A stretch of DNA of 64,000 nt from contig NZ_RYFF01000010.1 of assembly GCF_004138165.1 (NCBI RefSeq), forward strand, positions 1-64,000, in the 5' to 3' direction. A program made the position numbers and the translations under genes. The stretch is from Candidatus Chloroploca sp. Khr17. Its GTDB lineage: Bacteria > Chloroflexota > Chloroflexia > Chloroflexales > Chloroflexaceae. The notes under the pieces were generated by a model, which saw only the letters and a list, made by a program, of their open reading frames with translations, ran no database searches and was not told the origin of the DNA. Below, piece after piece: positions 29,042-37,166 of the stretch. The number at the start of each line of letters is the position of its first letter. Position 1 is the first letter of the stretch.

Positions 29042-29070
29042 TTGACATTGTACAAATGTTCTGTTATACT
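29042..29070 (+). promoter_or_regulatory. Consensus promoter of the 101-residue protein gene
   Basis: TTGACA (29042-29047), 17 bases, TATACT (29065-29070). It implies a leader of about 175 bases before the next ATG, unusually long here. An 11/12-base near-repeat, GTACAGTGTTC (29031-29041) and GTACAAATGTTC (29050-29061), overlaps the -35 region and spacer and may bind a regulator. Confidence 0.75.
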
Positions 29071-29250
29071 CGAACGACAAGCAGCGATTTCTATGTAAGG
29101 CAAGGTTTCAGGTTACTTTACAGTTTGGAGGCATCCATCGCGTCCTGATGCGCTCGGCTATTTCCTATTTTCTAGCTCCTAAATCCTTGTCTAAGTGTTA
29201 GTGTCGGGCAAGTCGCTCGTGCGTCGCAACTTGTCTGGCTACAAAGGTCT

Positions 29251-29556
29251 GTGATGATGAATGTGCAAAGCCCGCCCTTTCTCGTCTGGTATGATGATAA
29301 CCCCAAGATCAGTGTTACCCAGAAGATCGAGGCGGCTATTGCAGCGTATGGTCATCGTTTCCGTGGGGTTCAACCAACCCTGGTGCTCGTCAATGAAGCT
29401 GAAGTGACCGAACTCCAGGGCGTTGAAGTGCGCAGTGCTACCAATGTCCGTCGCCATACCTATTGGGTTGGGCTCGACGAGCAGACCGCCGCTGCGCTCC
29501 CCTCTCCCGACACGGCACCGCTCAAGCCGACACCTGCCTCGCGCCGCAAAAAGTGA
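29251..29556 (+). CDS. Small conserved-type hypothetical protein
   Basis: 101 residues, soluble. Recognisable stretches are FLVWYDDNPKISVTQKIEAAIAAY and PTLVLVNEAEVTELQGVEVR, followed by a Pro/Ala tail ending in SRRKK. Similar short proteins seem common in this phylum but I know no function. The start has AAAGG ten bases upstream; three consecutive ATG/M codons make the exact start uncertain. Confidence 0.7.
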   Translation: MMMNVQSPPFLVWYDDNPKISVTQKIEAAIAAYGHRFRGVQPTLVLVNEAEVTELQGVEVRSATNVRRHTYWVGLDEQTAAALPSPDTAPLKPTPASRRKK

Positions 29557-29601
29557 TCCACCACCGTTCGCCTGAAATATCGTTCTTGCTTCTCTCCGCG
29601 C

Positions 29602-29622
29602 CTCTGCGTCTCTGCGTTAAAA
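29602..29622 (+). repeat. Intergenic repeat copy 2
   Basis: Same 21 bases as 3110-3130 (contains TCTGCGTCTCTGCGTTAAAA), between convergent genes. Confidence 0.75.
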
Positions 29623-29657
29623 AAGGAACCTGGATGTAACGTAGGGGCGCTCCGGCG

Positions 29658-30413
29658 CTACCTCACCTCGATCCGTTGCCCGTCACGCCCGATCTCGGCC
29701 TGCCCCAGAAACCCACCCGCCCGTATCGCCGCCAGGGCTTGCTCTTCAGCCATTGTCCAGCGTGGGCTATAGTGAACCAGTACCAGACGCTCTACCCCCG
29801 CCGCCGCCGCGACTGCTCCGGCTTGCTTGGGTGAGCTATGTCCTTCAAATGGCTCAGCTGTGGTCGCTTCATGGATGAGCACCGTTGCACCATTGGCAAG
29901 TTCCTGCACTTCAGGGCTTGGTTCAGTATCTGCCGAATAGACCAGTGCTCGCCCAGTTGCGCTCTGCTCAAAGCGTAGGGCAAGGCACGGGCGGCTATGT
30001 TTGGTCGGTGCGGTCAGCAGCTGCCAGCCCTCATCAAGCGCAAGACGGCTGCCTGGCGGCAACTGCTGCCACTCGAGCGGCACATGGTACTCGACTTGCA
30101 TCGCCCCCATCGTCGCTTGCACAATCGCCAGCGTTGCATCGAGTCCATAGATTGGCAGTGGGTCTTCCCGCCCTCCCAGGCGCATACTAAAGACGAGCCC
30201 GGGCAATCCGTTGATATGGTCACAATGGCTATGGGTCAACACAACCCCGGCTAACTTCTGCGGATCAATCCCGGCTCGTAACAGCCGCTCATATGTACTT
30301 CCGCCTGCGTCAATGAGGAGGGGGCCGCCTGGTCCATCCCATACCATATGCGTATTGCCCCGATCCACATCGGGCAACCCGGTGCCGGTTCCCAATAAAA
30401 TCATGGTTGCCAT
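29658..30413 (-). CDS. RNase Z-like metallo-beta-lactamase-fold hydrolase
   Basis: 251 residues of the ElaC/RNase Z branch. It opens MILLGTGTGLPDVDRGNTHMVW, has the metal-binding THSHCDHINGLPGLVF with the HxHxDH core, then a His in APTKHSRPCLALR, Asp in YSADTEP and His in LVLVHYSPRW. It could be the tRNA 3'-processing enzyme or a related phosphodiesterase. The exosite arm is not obvious, so I leave the symbol open. GGAGGG precedes the ATG by six bases. Confidence 0.85.
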   Translation of the reverse strand: MATMILLGTGTGLPDVDRGNTHMVWDGPGGPLLIDAGGSTYERLLRAGIDPQKLAGVVLTHSHCDHINGLPGLVFSMRLGGREDPLPIYGLDATLAIVQATMGAMQVEYHVPLEWQQLPPGSRLALDEGWQLLTAPTKHSRPCLALRFEQSATGRALVYSADTEPSPEVQELANGATVLIHEATTAEPFEGHSSPKQAGAVAAAAGVERLVLVHYSPRWTMAEEQALAAIRAGGFLGQAEIGRDGQRIEVR

Positions 30414-30452
30414 AGCGCATCCCTCCGTAGCTTTTCAGGTGAGTTTGTGACC

Positions 30453-31109
30453 CTATTGATCATCCATTGGTACCAGACGTTTGCGGAGTGCATAGATTGC
30501 CACCTGTGTGCGATCCGCCAGGTGTAATTTCGAGAGGATATTGCTAAGGTGCGTTTTGGTCGTCTTTTCCGAGATAATCAGCGCTTCGGCAATCTCTTTG
30601 TTTGACATCCCCCGAGCAACCAGGCGCAATACATCCATCTCGCGGGGGGTCAATTGATCCACCGGCGCTTCGTTGGGGCGCGGTGAGCTAAATTCTTGCA
30701 TCAGTTTCGTCGCGACCTCGGGGTGCAAGACGGCTTCATTGCGCTGCGCCGCACGAATGGCATGGGCCAGTTCTTCTGGGGAGATATCTTTCAGGAGGTA
30801 GGAAATCGCCCCCGCTTTGATCGCCGGAAAGACCTTTTCGTCGTCGGCGAAGCTCGTCAGCACGATCACTCTGGTGCTCGGACTCACTGCTTTCAGCCGT
30901 CGGGTTGTTTCGACTCCGTCAATCCCGGGCATGACTAGATCCATCAGTACCACATCGGGCAACAGTTCACGCGCCAGTTGCACGCCCTCTTCGCCACTTG
31001 AGGCTTCGCCCACAACTTCAATATCGTCTTGCAATTCGAGAAAATCGCGCAATCCCTGCCGTACAACGCGGTGATCGTCAATCAACATCACATTGATGAT
31101 ATCCATCAA
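30453..31109 (-). CDS. NarL/LuxR-type response regulator
   Basis: 218 residues: a receiver domain (LIDDHRVVRQGL acidic pair, DVVLMDLVMPGIDG phosphorylation site, VLTSFADD, YLLKDI switch lysine) and a LuxR-type helix-turn-helix (LTPREMDVLRLVARGMSNKEIAEALIISEKTTKTHLSNIL). Start ATGA overlaps the kinase stop, so the pair is translationally coupled. DNA targets unknown. Confidence 0.95.
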   Translation of the reverse strand: MMDIINVMLIDDHRVVRQGLRDFLELQDDIEVVGEASSGEEGVQLARELLPDVVLMDLVMPGIDGVETTRRLKAVSPSTRVIVLTSFADDEKVFPAIKAGAISYLLKDISPEELAHAIRAAQRNEAVLHPEVATKLMQEFSSPRPNEAPVDQLTPREMDVLRLVARGMSNKEIAEALIISEKTTKTHLSNILSKLHLADRTQVAIYALRKRLVPMDDQ

Positions 31110-33298
31110 GGCTCCTTTCGTTCCCGCACCCGTGGTACCGTCACCAGTACCTCTGTTCCAATGCCCAGGGTAGAGTGTAGATCCATAGTGCCGCCGAGTT
31201 CGATGGCTCGCTCGCGCATACTCAGGACACCAAGATGACGCCCGTGGCCGGTTGGTAACGAGGCAAGATCAAACCCGGTGCCGTTGTCAGTGATGCGAAC
31301 CGTGACATGTTCAGTGGTGAACTCCAGGATGACTTTTACATGGGTGGCCGATGCATGCTTGATCACGTTATTCAACGCCTCCTGGACAATCCGATAGAGG
31401 GGCTGTTCAAGGTTGCGTGCCAGGCGCTCATCACCAACGACGGTCAAGCCGATGGCGATGCCTTCACGCCGTGAGAGCATCTGCGCGTGTTGCTGCAAGG
31501 CTGCCACCAGGCCTTGATCGCGCAGCGCCGGCGGGCGCAGTTGAAAAATCAGCGCACGCATTTCGGCAAGGGCCGCTGCCGAGGTCTCTTGCAAGCGTTC
31601 GAGTTGCAACGCGACGCGCTGGGGATTGCGCTCGAGTTGGGCACGGGCCGCCTGCGAGGTCAGGGTCATGCTAAAGAGTTGTTGGGTCACACTATCATGC
31701 AATTCGCGTGCCAGCCGGTTCCGTTCTTCGAGCACGGCGGCTGCTTGCGCCCGCCGGTACAGATGCACATTCTCAACCGTTCCCGCCAGGATATCTGCAA
31801 CCGTCTCGATCAGATGCATGTCTTCTTCTGAAAAGGCATGCGACGCGGGTGACTCAAGATTGATCAGCCCGAGAACTCGCCCACTGGCGATAATCGGTAC
31901 GATTAATTCCGCGCAGGTTGCCTCACGTTCTGCCAGGCCCAGAAAATCTGGCTCTTCAGTGGCGTTCGCAAAGTACAGGCTTTTTCCTTGCCGTGCTGCG
32001 CGCCCGATCAAGCCGAGGTTGAGATGCTGGCGGTAGCCTGCCATTAACGCGGTCAAGCTGCCTTCACTTGCGACGAGCACGAGTTCACTGGTCTCTTCGT
32101 CGATCAGAAAGAGATCAACCTGTGGGTAGCCGAACCCCTGCTGAATCTGCGCCGTAACCTGGGGGAGACTCTGGGTCTGTTCGAGAGAACCCGACGCGAT
32201 GCGGGCAATCATGTTGAGCACCGCCAGTTGATCGGCTCGCCGTTGCACCTGTTCCGCCAGTGATTGGGCCTCGGCATAGAGTTGGGCCGAGGTGATCGGC
32301 CCGCTTACCTGTGCGGCAATTGCTTCAAGCAGATCGACTTCTTCGTAGGTAAAGGCATTGGGATGGCGTGCGCCGACATTGAGCGTGCCAATCACATGTC
32401 CACCACTGAGCAGCGGGACAACAATGCTTGACCGTGCCTCAGGATCATGTGGGGCAAACCCTGGCTCTCCCGTCGTGTCGTTACTCAGATATGCTTGTCC
32501 TTGCACCGCCACCCGTCCGATCATCCCTTCGCCCAGGCTGAAATGCCGTCCAACCAACTCCAGTTCGTGTGCGACGGCCGCAATCACTTCGAGCGTTCCA
32601 TCAGCCCCCAGCAAGGCCAGTGAGCCGCTTCCAAAGGCCGTGCCGATCCGTTCGACGGTACGCCTAAGGATCGTCGATTGGTCGAGGGTGCTACTCAGAT
32701 CCCGCCCAAGCGCCGCCAGGAGTTGCTCTTTGGCAAGAAGGCGGGCACTGCGTTCGGCCAGGCGCACATTTTCCACCGCCATCGCGGCCTGGCGCGTGAT
32801 CGCTTCGATCACGAGGACAACGCTGGAATTGATCGTGTGCTCGGGTGTGGGCAAGACAATGCTAACGACGCCGATTAAACGGGTTCCGCGTCCACGCAAG
32901 GGTACCAGCAGCGTCGCTCCATCAAGGTGCAGTTCTTCTGGATGCACCAGTGCATGTGGCTCAGGTTTGAGCAGAAATGACTCACTGACCTGGTACAACG
33001 GGATCAGGAAATCCTGGTAGGTGGAAGGAGCAACCACTGTCTTGCGCAAGAGTGCTGCTTGTTCCGGTGCCGTGCCGACACAGGCAACCGTCTCAAAGGC
33101 ATCGGTATCAAGGTTGCGCAGCCGCACATAGACGAGGGGGCTGGCAACGACCCGGCACAGGCTTTGCGCAACGTCGTGCAAGAGGCTTTCGGGTGTGTCA
33201 TCAATGCGCAGGTGACTGCCCAGGGCCAAGAGATCCCCCAGAGGCAGGTGACTCATTGGATCAAGCTGGTTGTTCGTTTCTGAGCTTTGATTTTGCAT
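31106..33298 (-). CDS. Cytoplasmic GAF sensor histidine kinase (NarL-type)
   Basis: 730 residues from ATG 33298, chosen because the ORF upstream of it runs through scpA. It has no membrane segment. Three GAF domains lie at about 20-170, 190-330 and 360-505. Then comes a HisKA_3 dimerisation domain with the phospho-acceptor in ERNRLARELHDSVTQQL (about 520-535) and an HATPase_c domain (NNVIKHASATHV, DNGTGFDLASL, GHRHL-like GVLSMRERA). It probably senses a small ligand, redox state or gas through GAF domains. The signal cannot be read from sequence. Confidence 0.92.
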   Translation of the reverse strand: MQNQSSETNNQLDPMSHLPLGDLLALGSHLRIDDTPESLLHDVAQSLCRVVASPLVYVRLRNLDTDAFETVACVGTAPEQAALLRKTVVAPSTYQDFLIPLYQVSESFLLKPEPHALVHPEELHLDGATLLVPLRGRGTRLIGVVSIVLPTPEHTINSSVVLVIEAITRQAAMAVENVRLAERSARLLAKEQLLAALGRDLSSTLDQSTILRRTVERIGTAFGSGSLALLGADGTLEVIAAVAHELELVGRHFSLGEGMIGRVAVQGQAYLSNDTTGEPGFAPHDPEARSSIVVPLLSGGHVIGTLNVGARHPNAFTYEEVDLLEAIAAQVSGPITSAQLYAEAQSLAEQVQRRADQLAVLNMIARIASGSLEQTQSLPQVTAQIQQGFGYPQVDLFLIDEETSELVLVASEGSLTALMAGYRQHLNLGLIGRAARQGKSLYFANATEEPDFLGLAEREATCAELIVPIIASGRVLGLINLESPASHAFSEEDMHLIETVADILAGTVENVHLYRRAQAAAVLEERNRLARELHDSVTQQLFSMTLTSQAARAQLERNPQRVALQLERLQETSAAALAEMRALIFQLRPPALRDQGLVAALQQHAQMLSRREGIAIGLTVVGDERLARNLEQPLYRIVQEALNNVIKHASATHVKVILEFTTEHVTVRITDNGTGFDLASLPTGHGRHLGVLSMRERAIELGGTMDLHSTLGIGTEVLVTVPRVRERKEP

Positions 33299-33311
33299 CC
33301 GTACTTTGCTT

Positions 33312-34052
33312 TCATGGCACCAACTTGGCTCGCCCCAGGCTAATTGGCCCGAATAAGGCCTGCTGTTCAAGCACAATCATCCGTCGTTTCAGGAGTTCAA
33401 GGACTGCCCAGAACGTGACAATCACATCTTCGCGGGTGACCGATAGCCCGAACAAATCGTCAAAACTGCACCATGTCTGGTGTTCGAGGCGGCGCTCGAT
33501 CTGCTCGACAACCTCATGTACCGTCAAACGAGGCGCGAGACTTACGACCTCTGGCTCATCAAGCGTCAATCTCAGTTGCAAGCGACGCTGGATTGCCGCC
33601 AATAACTCGGCGATGTCCTGCTTGACGAGAGGCGGCTTCAGATCGAGCTTAATGGCAAGCGGGGCCGCCCGGACGAATGTTTGCCGCTCGTCATCATAAC
33701 AGGCTCGCAGCCAGGCCGCTGCCTGCTGATACCGCCGATATTCGCGCAACTGACGGGCCAGCGTTTCGGCATCATCCTCTTCCTCGTCATCTATTGCTCG
33801 CTCTAGCCGGGTTGGTCGTGGCAAGAGCATGCGTGATTTGATCACCAGCAGACGTGCCGCGAGACTCACAAACTCGGCGAGCGCACGTGGTTCGGGTGCC
33901 TCCAGCGAACGCACATACGCAAGGTACTGATCGGCCACTTGCGCCAGCGCAATCGTGGTAATATCCAACTCTTCCCGTTCGATCAGGCGTAAGAGCAGAT
34001 CGAGCGGCCCGGTAAAAGCCGGGAGCGTAATTTCATACTTAGTGCTGTTCAT
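33312..34052 (-). CDS. scpA: Segregation and condensation protein ScpA
   Basis: Kleisin that bridges the SMC dimer in chromosome condensation. 246 residues from ATG 34052, where the family opening YEITLPAFTGPLDLLLRLIEREELDITTIALAQVADQYL begins. The conserved SLAARLLVIKSRMLLP and the C-terminal winged-helix ending (VTFWAVLELLKRRMIVLEQQALFGPISL) are present. It overlaps the HD-domain gene by 14 bases. No scpB follows; it must lie elsewhere. Confidence 0.94.
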   Translation of the reverse strand: MNSTKYEITLPAFTGPLDLLLRLIEREELDITTIALAQVADQYLAYVRSLEAPEPRALAEFVSLAARLLVIKSRMLLPRPTRLERAIDDEEEDDAETLARQLREYRRYQQAAAWLRACYDDERQTFVRAAPLAIKLDLKPPLVKQDIAELLAAIQRRLQLRLTLDEPEVVSLAPRLTVHEVVEQIERRLEHQTWCSFDDLFGLSVTREDVIVTFWAVLELLKRRMIVLEQQALFGPISLGRAKLVP

Positions 34053-34560
34053 CGGCCCATTTGAGCAGGGCCGCCAGGCCCGTAGGATTTGGATCGTGAT
34101 AATGACGGAGCGCCTCAACCATGACCGGCGGACTGCCCGCCTTCGCTGCCATCTGCGCCCCGCGCCAGGCATGTTCAGCATAGATTCTGATCGGTTGCAA
34201 CATGCCTCCGTAACGTGCCACCGCAAGATAAAGCCCTGGGATCTGTTTGAGGATCGTTGCGACGACATACCATCCGAGGGCCATTGGGCGTCCATGATCA
34301 TCAACTTTGCCACAATCGTGGATTAACGCTGCTCGGCGCAACAATGGCTCATCATAGCCTGCAGCAACGAGCGTATGATGCACATCCAGGCAATGCCGCT
34401 GATCGTAACGCGGCATGGCACCAAAGAGACGTTGTTCTGGCTCGGTCAGGGTTGCGGCGACCATGGCTACCTCTGCGGGAGTCAGGTCGGCACGCAGCGC
34501 GGCACGTAACTGTGCCATGCGATAATGCCCCCTGATCTGTTCCTTCGCGTGCTGTACCAT
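34039..34560 (-). CDS. HD-domain hydrolase
   Basis: 173 residues. Metal-binding HD motif in LIHDCGKVDDHGRPM, a preceding His in CLDVHHTL, and further His residues in EHAWRGAQMA and ALRHYHDP, fitting a small HD phosphohydrolase. Substrate unknown. It has its own minus-strand TATAAT (34607-34602) and is coupled to scpA. Confidence 0.85.
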   Translation of the reverse strand: MVQHAKEQIRGHYRMAQLRAALRADLTPAEVAMVAATLTEPEQRLFGAMPRYDQRHCLDVHHTLVAAGYDEPLLRRAALIHDCGKVDDHGRPMALGWYVVATILKQIPGLYLAVARYGGMLQPIRIYAEHAWRGAQMAAKAGSPPVMVEALRHYHDPNPTGLAALLKWADEQH

Positions 34561-34601
34561 AACTGCCGATCTCTTTTGCCTCGTCTCAACCTGATGCGTC
34601 T

Positions 34602-34607
34602 ATTATA
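34602..34607 (-). promoter_or_regulatory. -10 box for the HD gene and scpA
   Basis: TATAAT on the minus strand, 42 bases before the HD start codon. No clear -35. Back-to-back with the plus-strand promoter at 34658-34666. Confidence 0.5.
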
Positions 34608-34657
34608 GCGCAGCCCATCCGGTTTCTCGACTTTCCTGGCTGTGTCTCGGCCCAGTA

Positions 34658-34666
34658 TGCTATAAT
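34658..34666 (+). promoter_or_regulatory. Extended -10 promoter (TGCTATAAT)
   Basis: TGC plus TATAAT (34661-34666), 43 bases before the next start codon; same AGTATGCTATAAT context as at 93-105. Confidence 0.6.
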
Positions 34667-34709
34667 ACCCCGTATCACGAACCTGACCACAGCGGTAAAG
34701 GTTGATCAC

Positions 34710-35855
34710 ATGTTGTTGCACAACCCCGAAGGTATGCCGCCGATTGTATCGAGCGTGATGGCCCGCATCGAGCGTCGTCTGCCCTATCCAGGTCAGATCC
34801 TTGTTCGTCAGGGTAGCCGCGTTGAACCTGAAGATGCAATCGCCCGTACGCTCAAGCCCCTTCCTCCCTATAATGTCAATCTCGCCCGTGTGTTGCGCAT
34901 CGCTCCCGATCAGCTTGAACGTGCGCTCCTTGTTCAGCCGAACAGCAAGGTTGAGGTTGGGCAGATCCTTGCGCGTGCCCCCGGGATCTTTGGGCATACC
35001 TATCAGTCACCGGTCAATGGTGTGGTGATGGGGGTTGATGCGCAGACAGGCTATCTGACCCTTGCGCCTGATCCTCTTGAACAGGCCATGCATGCCGCTG
35101 TGCGCGGTGTGGTGATGGAGGTTCGCCCCTATGAGGGGGTTGTGATCGAGACCCTCGCTGCGCAGATCTACGGTGCCTTTGGGGTTGGTGAAGAGCGGAG
35201 CGGGGTGCTCCGTTTGATGGCGCTTGAGCCGTCCGATATTGTCCGCCCTGAACAGATTGATGCCCGTAGTGCCTATGCGGTGCTGATCTGTGGGGCAACG
35301 ATGAGCGCAGCAGCCTTGCAGCGCGCCGTTGAAGCACAGGTTCGCGGGATTATTGTTGGTGGTCTCGAAGAAGCCGCCCTTCGTGAGTTTCTGGGTTGGT
35401 CGGGCCACGGGGGTTGGCGTCTTGATGCCCACTCCTGGCAGTGGCCTGCTCCACGGATGACCCCTGATCTGCCGTTGACCCTGGTCGTTACCGAGGGCTT
35501 TGGCGTTCGCCCAATGAACCAGGCGATCTTTGAACAGTTGAGCCTCCACGATGGGCAAGAGGCGCTGATCGATGGTCATACGATCCTCCGCCGTCCCCTC
35601 CGCCGCCCTCGGGTGGTCATTCCCCTTGGACGTGCGAGTAGTGCCCAGCTCGAGCCGCCTTCGCCTCACCTTCGCCCTGGGGTCAAGGTTCGTCTCTTGG
35701 ATGCGCAGCATCTCGGCCAGACAGCGCTTATCCGCTCCCTCTCCGCTGCACCTCGCCGCCTTGCCTCTGGCATGCGCCTTCCTGCGGTCGAGGTGATTGC
35801 TGCTGATCAGACCTCCTTCTGGCTCCCGCAGAGTTGTGTTGAAGTATTGGGATAA
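34710..35855 (+). CDS. Hypothetical protein with biotinyl/lipoyl-like N-terminal half
   Basis: 381 residues, no signal peptide or membrane helix. The first ~150 residues have two beta-rich segments like those of lipoyl-type hammerhead folds (LVRQGSRVEPEDAIART, KVEVGQILARAPGIFGHTYQSPVNGVVMGVD, VRGVVMEVRPYEGVVIET). There is no biotin/lipoyl lysine motif. The second half contains VLICGATMSAAALQRAVEAQVRGIIVGGLEEAALREFLGW and LTLVVTEGFG, like a Rossmann-type or RnfC-like segment. It lies nine bases before the receiver/Roadblock gene and is probably co-transcribed with it. Function unknown. Confidence 0.7.
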   Translation: MLLHNPEGMPPIVSSVMARIERRLPYPGQILVRQGSRVEPEDAIARTLKPLPPYNVNLARVLRIAPDQLERALLVQPNSKVEVGQILARAPGIFGHTYQSPVNGVVMGVDAQTGYLTLAPDPLEQAMHAAVRGVVMEVRPYEGVVIETLAAQIYGAFGVGEERSGVLRLMALEPSDIVRPEQIDARSAYAVLICGATMSAAALQRAVEAQVRGIIVGGLEEAALREFLGWSGHGGWRLDAHSWQWPAPRMTPDLPLTLVVTEGFGVRPMNQAIFEQLSLHDGQEALIDGHTILRRPLRRPRVVIPLGRASSAQLEPPSPHLRPGVKVRLLDAQHLGQTALIRSLSAAPRRLASGMRLPAVEVIAADQTSFWLPQSCVEVLG

Positions 35856-35864
35856 AGCACTCGT

Positions 35865-37088
35865 ATGACCAAGCGCCTCCTTCTTGTTGCGGCTGACGAT
35901 TCACCTTTGCGTGCGCTGGTTCACCAGTTCGCCGAGCGTATGCAGCTGCACGTCTTCTCTTCACCAAATGAGGCCCTCTGGGAAGTTCGTCTTAATCCAC
36001 CCGAGGTGTTGCTCGCTGAGTGCGATCTTGCCGAGATGACTGGCCTTGAGTTGCTTGAGATCGCGCTTAGTTTTGAACATGCACCACGGGTGCTTCTCTA
36101 TAGTTCTTCTCCTGATAGTCTCTGCGCTACCGCTGAGACGATCGGGGCCTTCCGTTTCCTCCAGGGTGCGCTTGAGCCCGAGCAACTCTTTGCCGTTGTC
36201 AGCCAGGCTGCCAATGCAACTCCGTCTCACGGTGGCGATCCCGCCTCACTTCTTCCCGCTAGCCCTGCCGCGCCGTCTGATCCGCCTCCCCTCGCTTCGG
36301 CTGTTCAGGCCGCTCCTGATCAGGCGCTTCAGGCAACGGTTGAGCCGCTGTCCCCTTCGGTGGCACCATCACTTTCAACTGAGCATTCAGCCCAGTCTTC
36401 CGCACTTCCCGCTGATCAACCGCATCCCCGTCGTGATTTTACGCCCGCACGGGTGGTTCTGCCAACAATGCGCGAACGCGAAGCCGCTGCCGCTGAGGCC
36501 GCCGCCGCTGCCGCTGCTCAGCCACCTGTGTTATCATCGCCATCAACGCCTGCTTCGCCTCGTCCCAGGGGCCTCGCTGCACGCAGCCGTGCTGCTGCTG
36601 CGCGGATGCCCGAGCCGTCGCGGATGCCCGAACCGCCGCCCCTGTCACCCGCCGAGCCGGCATCGGTTGCATGGCGCACGAGTGAAAGCAGTCTTGTTGT
36701 CACCGAGCACAATATCAATGCGGTTCGTACGGTGATGAGCCATGTGGCTCAGGATCTTGGTACGCAGAGCATCATTTTGACGGATCGCGCCGGGATGCCC
36801 CTTGTTGAAGTCGGAAGTTCGTATCAACTGCCGATGATGGTCGTGTTGCCGCTGCTCTCAACGGGGTTTTCTACCACCGGTGAGGTTGCCCGCCAGCTTG
36901 GTGAAGAACAGGGTACGAGTGTCTATATCCACGAAGGTGTGAAGATAGATATCTATTGCTTTGATGTCATGCAGCGTTTTCTACTTGTCCTTGTTTTTAA
37001 CAAGCAAGTGGCCCATTCCAAGCTCGGTGCTATCTGGATCAATACCAAACGTGCTATTCGTGAATTGGATGAGATCCTCCAGCATTAA
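35865..37088 (+). CDS. Receiver-like domain fused to Roadblock/LC7 domain
   Basis: 407 residues. Residues 1-115 are receiver-like, with the acidic pair DD (11-12). The usual phospho-Asp position appears to be Glu52 in LLAECDLAEMTG, with Asp54 two residues on. Residues ~120-280 are a low-complexity Pro/Ala/Ser linker with SRMPEPSRMPEPPP repeats. Residues ~285-407 are a Roadblock/LC7 domain (VMSHVAQDLGTQSIILTDRAGMPLVEVG ... FNKQVAHSKLGAIWINTKRAIRELDEIL). Such proteins regulate MglA-type GTPases; a candidate partner lies at 4.76-5.29 kb. Confidence 0.85.
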   Translation: MTKRLLLVAADDSPLRALVHQFAERMQLHVFSSPNEALWEVRLNPPEVLLAECDLAEMTGLELLEIALSFEHAPRVLLYSSSPDSLCATAETIGAFRFLQGALEPEQLFAVVSQAANATPSHGGDPASLLPASPAAPSDPPPLASAVQAAPDQALQATVEPLSPSVAPSLSTEHSAQSSALPADQPHPRRDFTPARVVLPTMREREAAAAEAAAAAAAQPPVLSSPSTPASPRPRGLAARSRAAAARMPEPSRMPEPPPLSPAEPASVAWRTSESSLVVTEHNINAVRTVMSHVAQDLGTQSIILTDRAGMPLVEVGSSYQLPMMVVLPLLSTGFSTTGEVARQLGEEQGTSVYIHEGVKIDIYCFDVMQRFLLVLVFNKQVAHSKLGAIWINTKRAIRELDEILQH

Positions 37089-37130
37089 ATGCGGAACCTA
37101 CTGCCTCGAAGAAACTCGCGTGTGCAGGCT

Positions 37131-37166
37131 CAATCAAGCTTAGGGTGTTAGCCCTCACCTTGATTG
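37131..37166. terminator. Hairpin between convergent genes
   Basis: CAATCAAG (37131-37138) pairs with CTTGATTG (37159-37166), with an inner AGGG/CCCT pairing. It lies between the Roadblock gene and ribokinase and overlaps the ribokinase stop. Confidence 0.6.
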
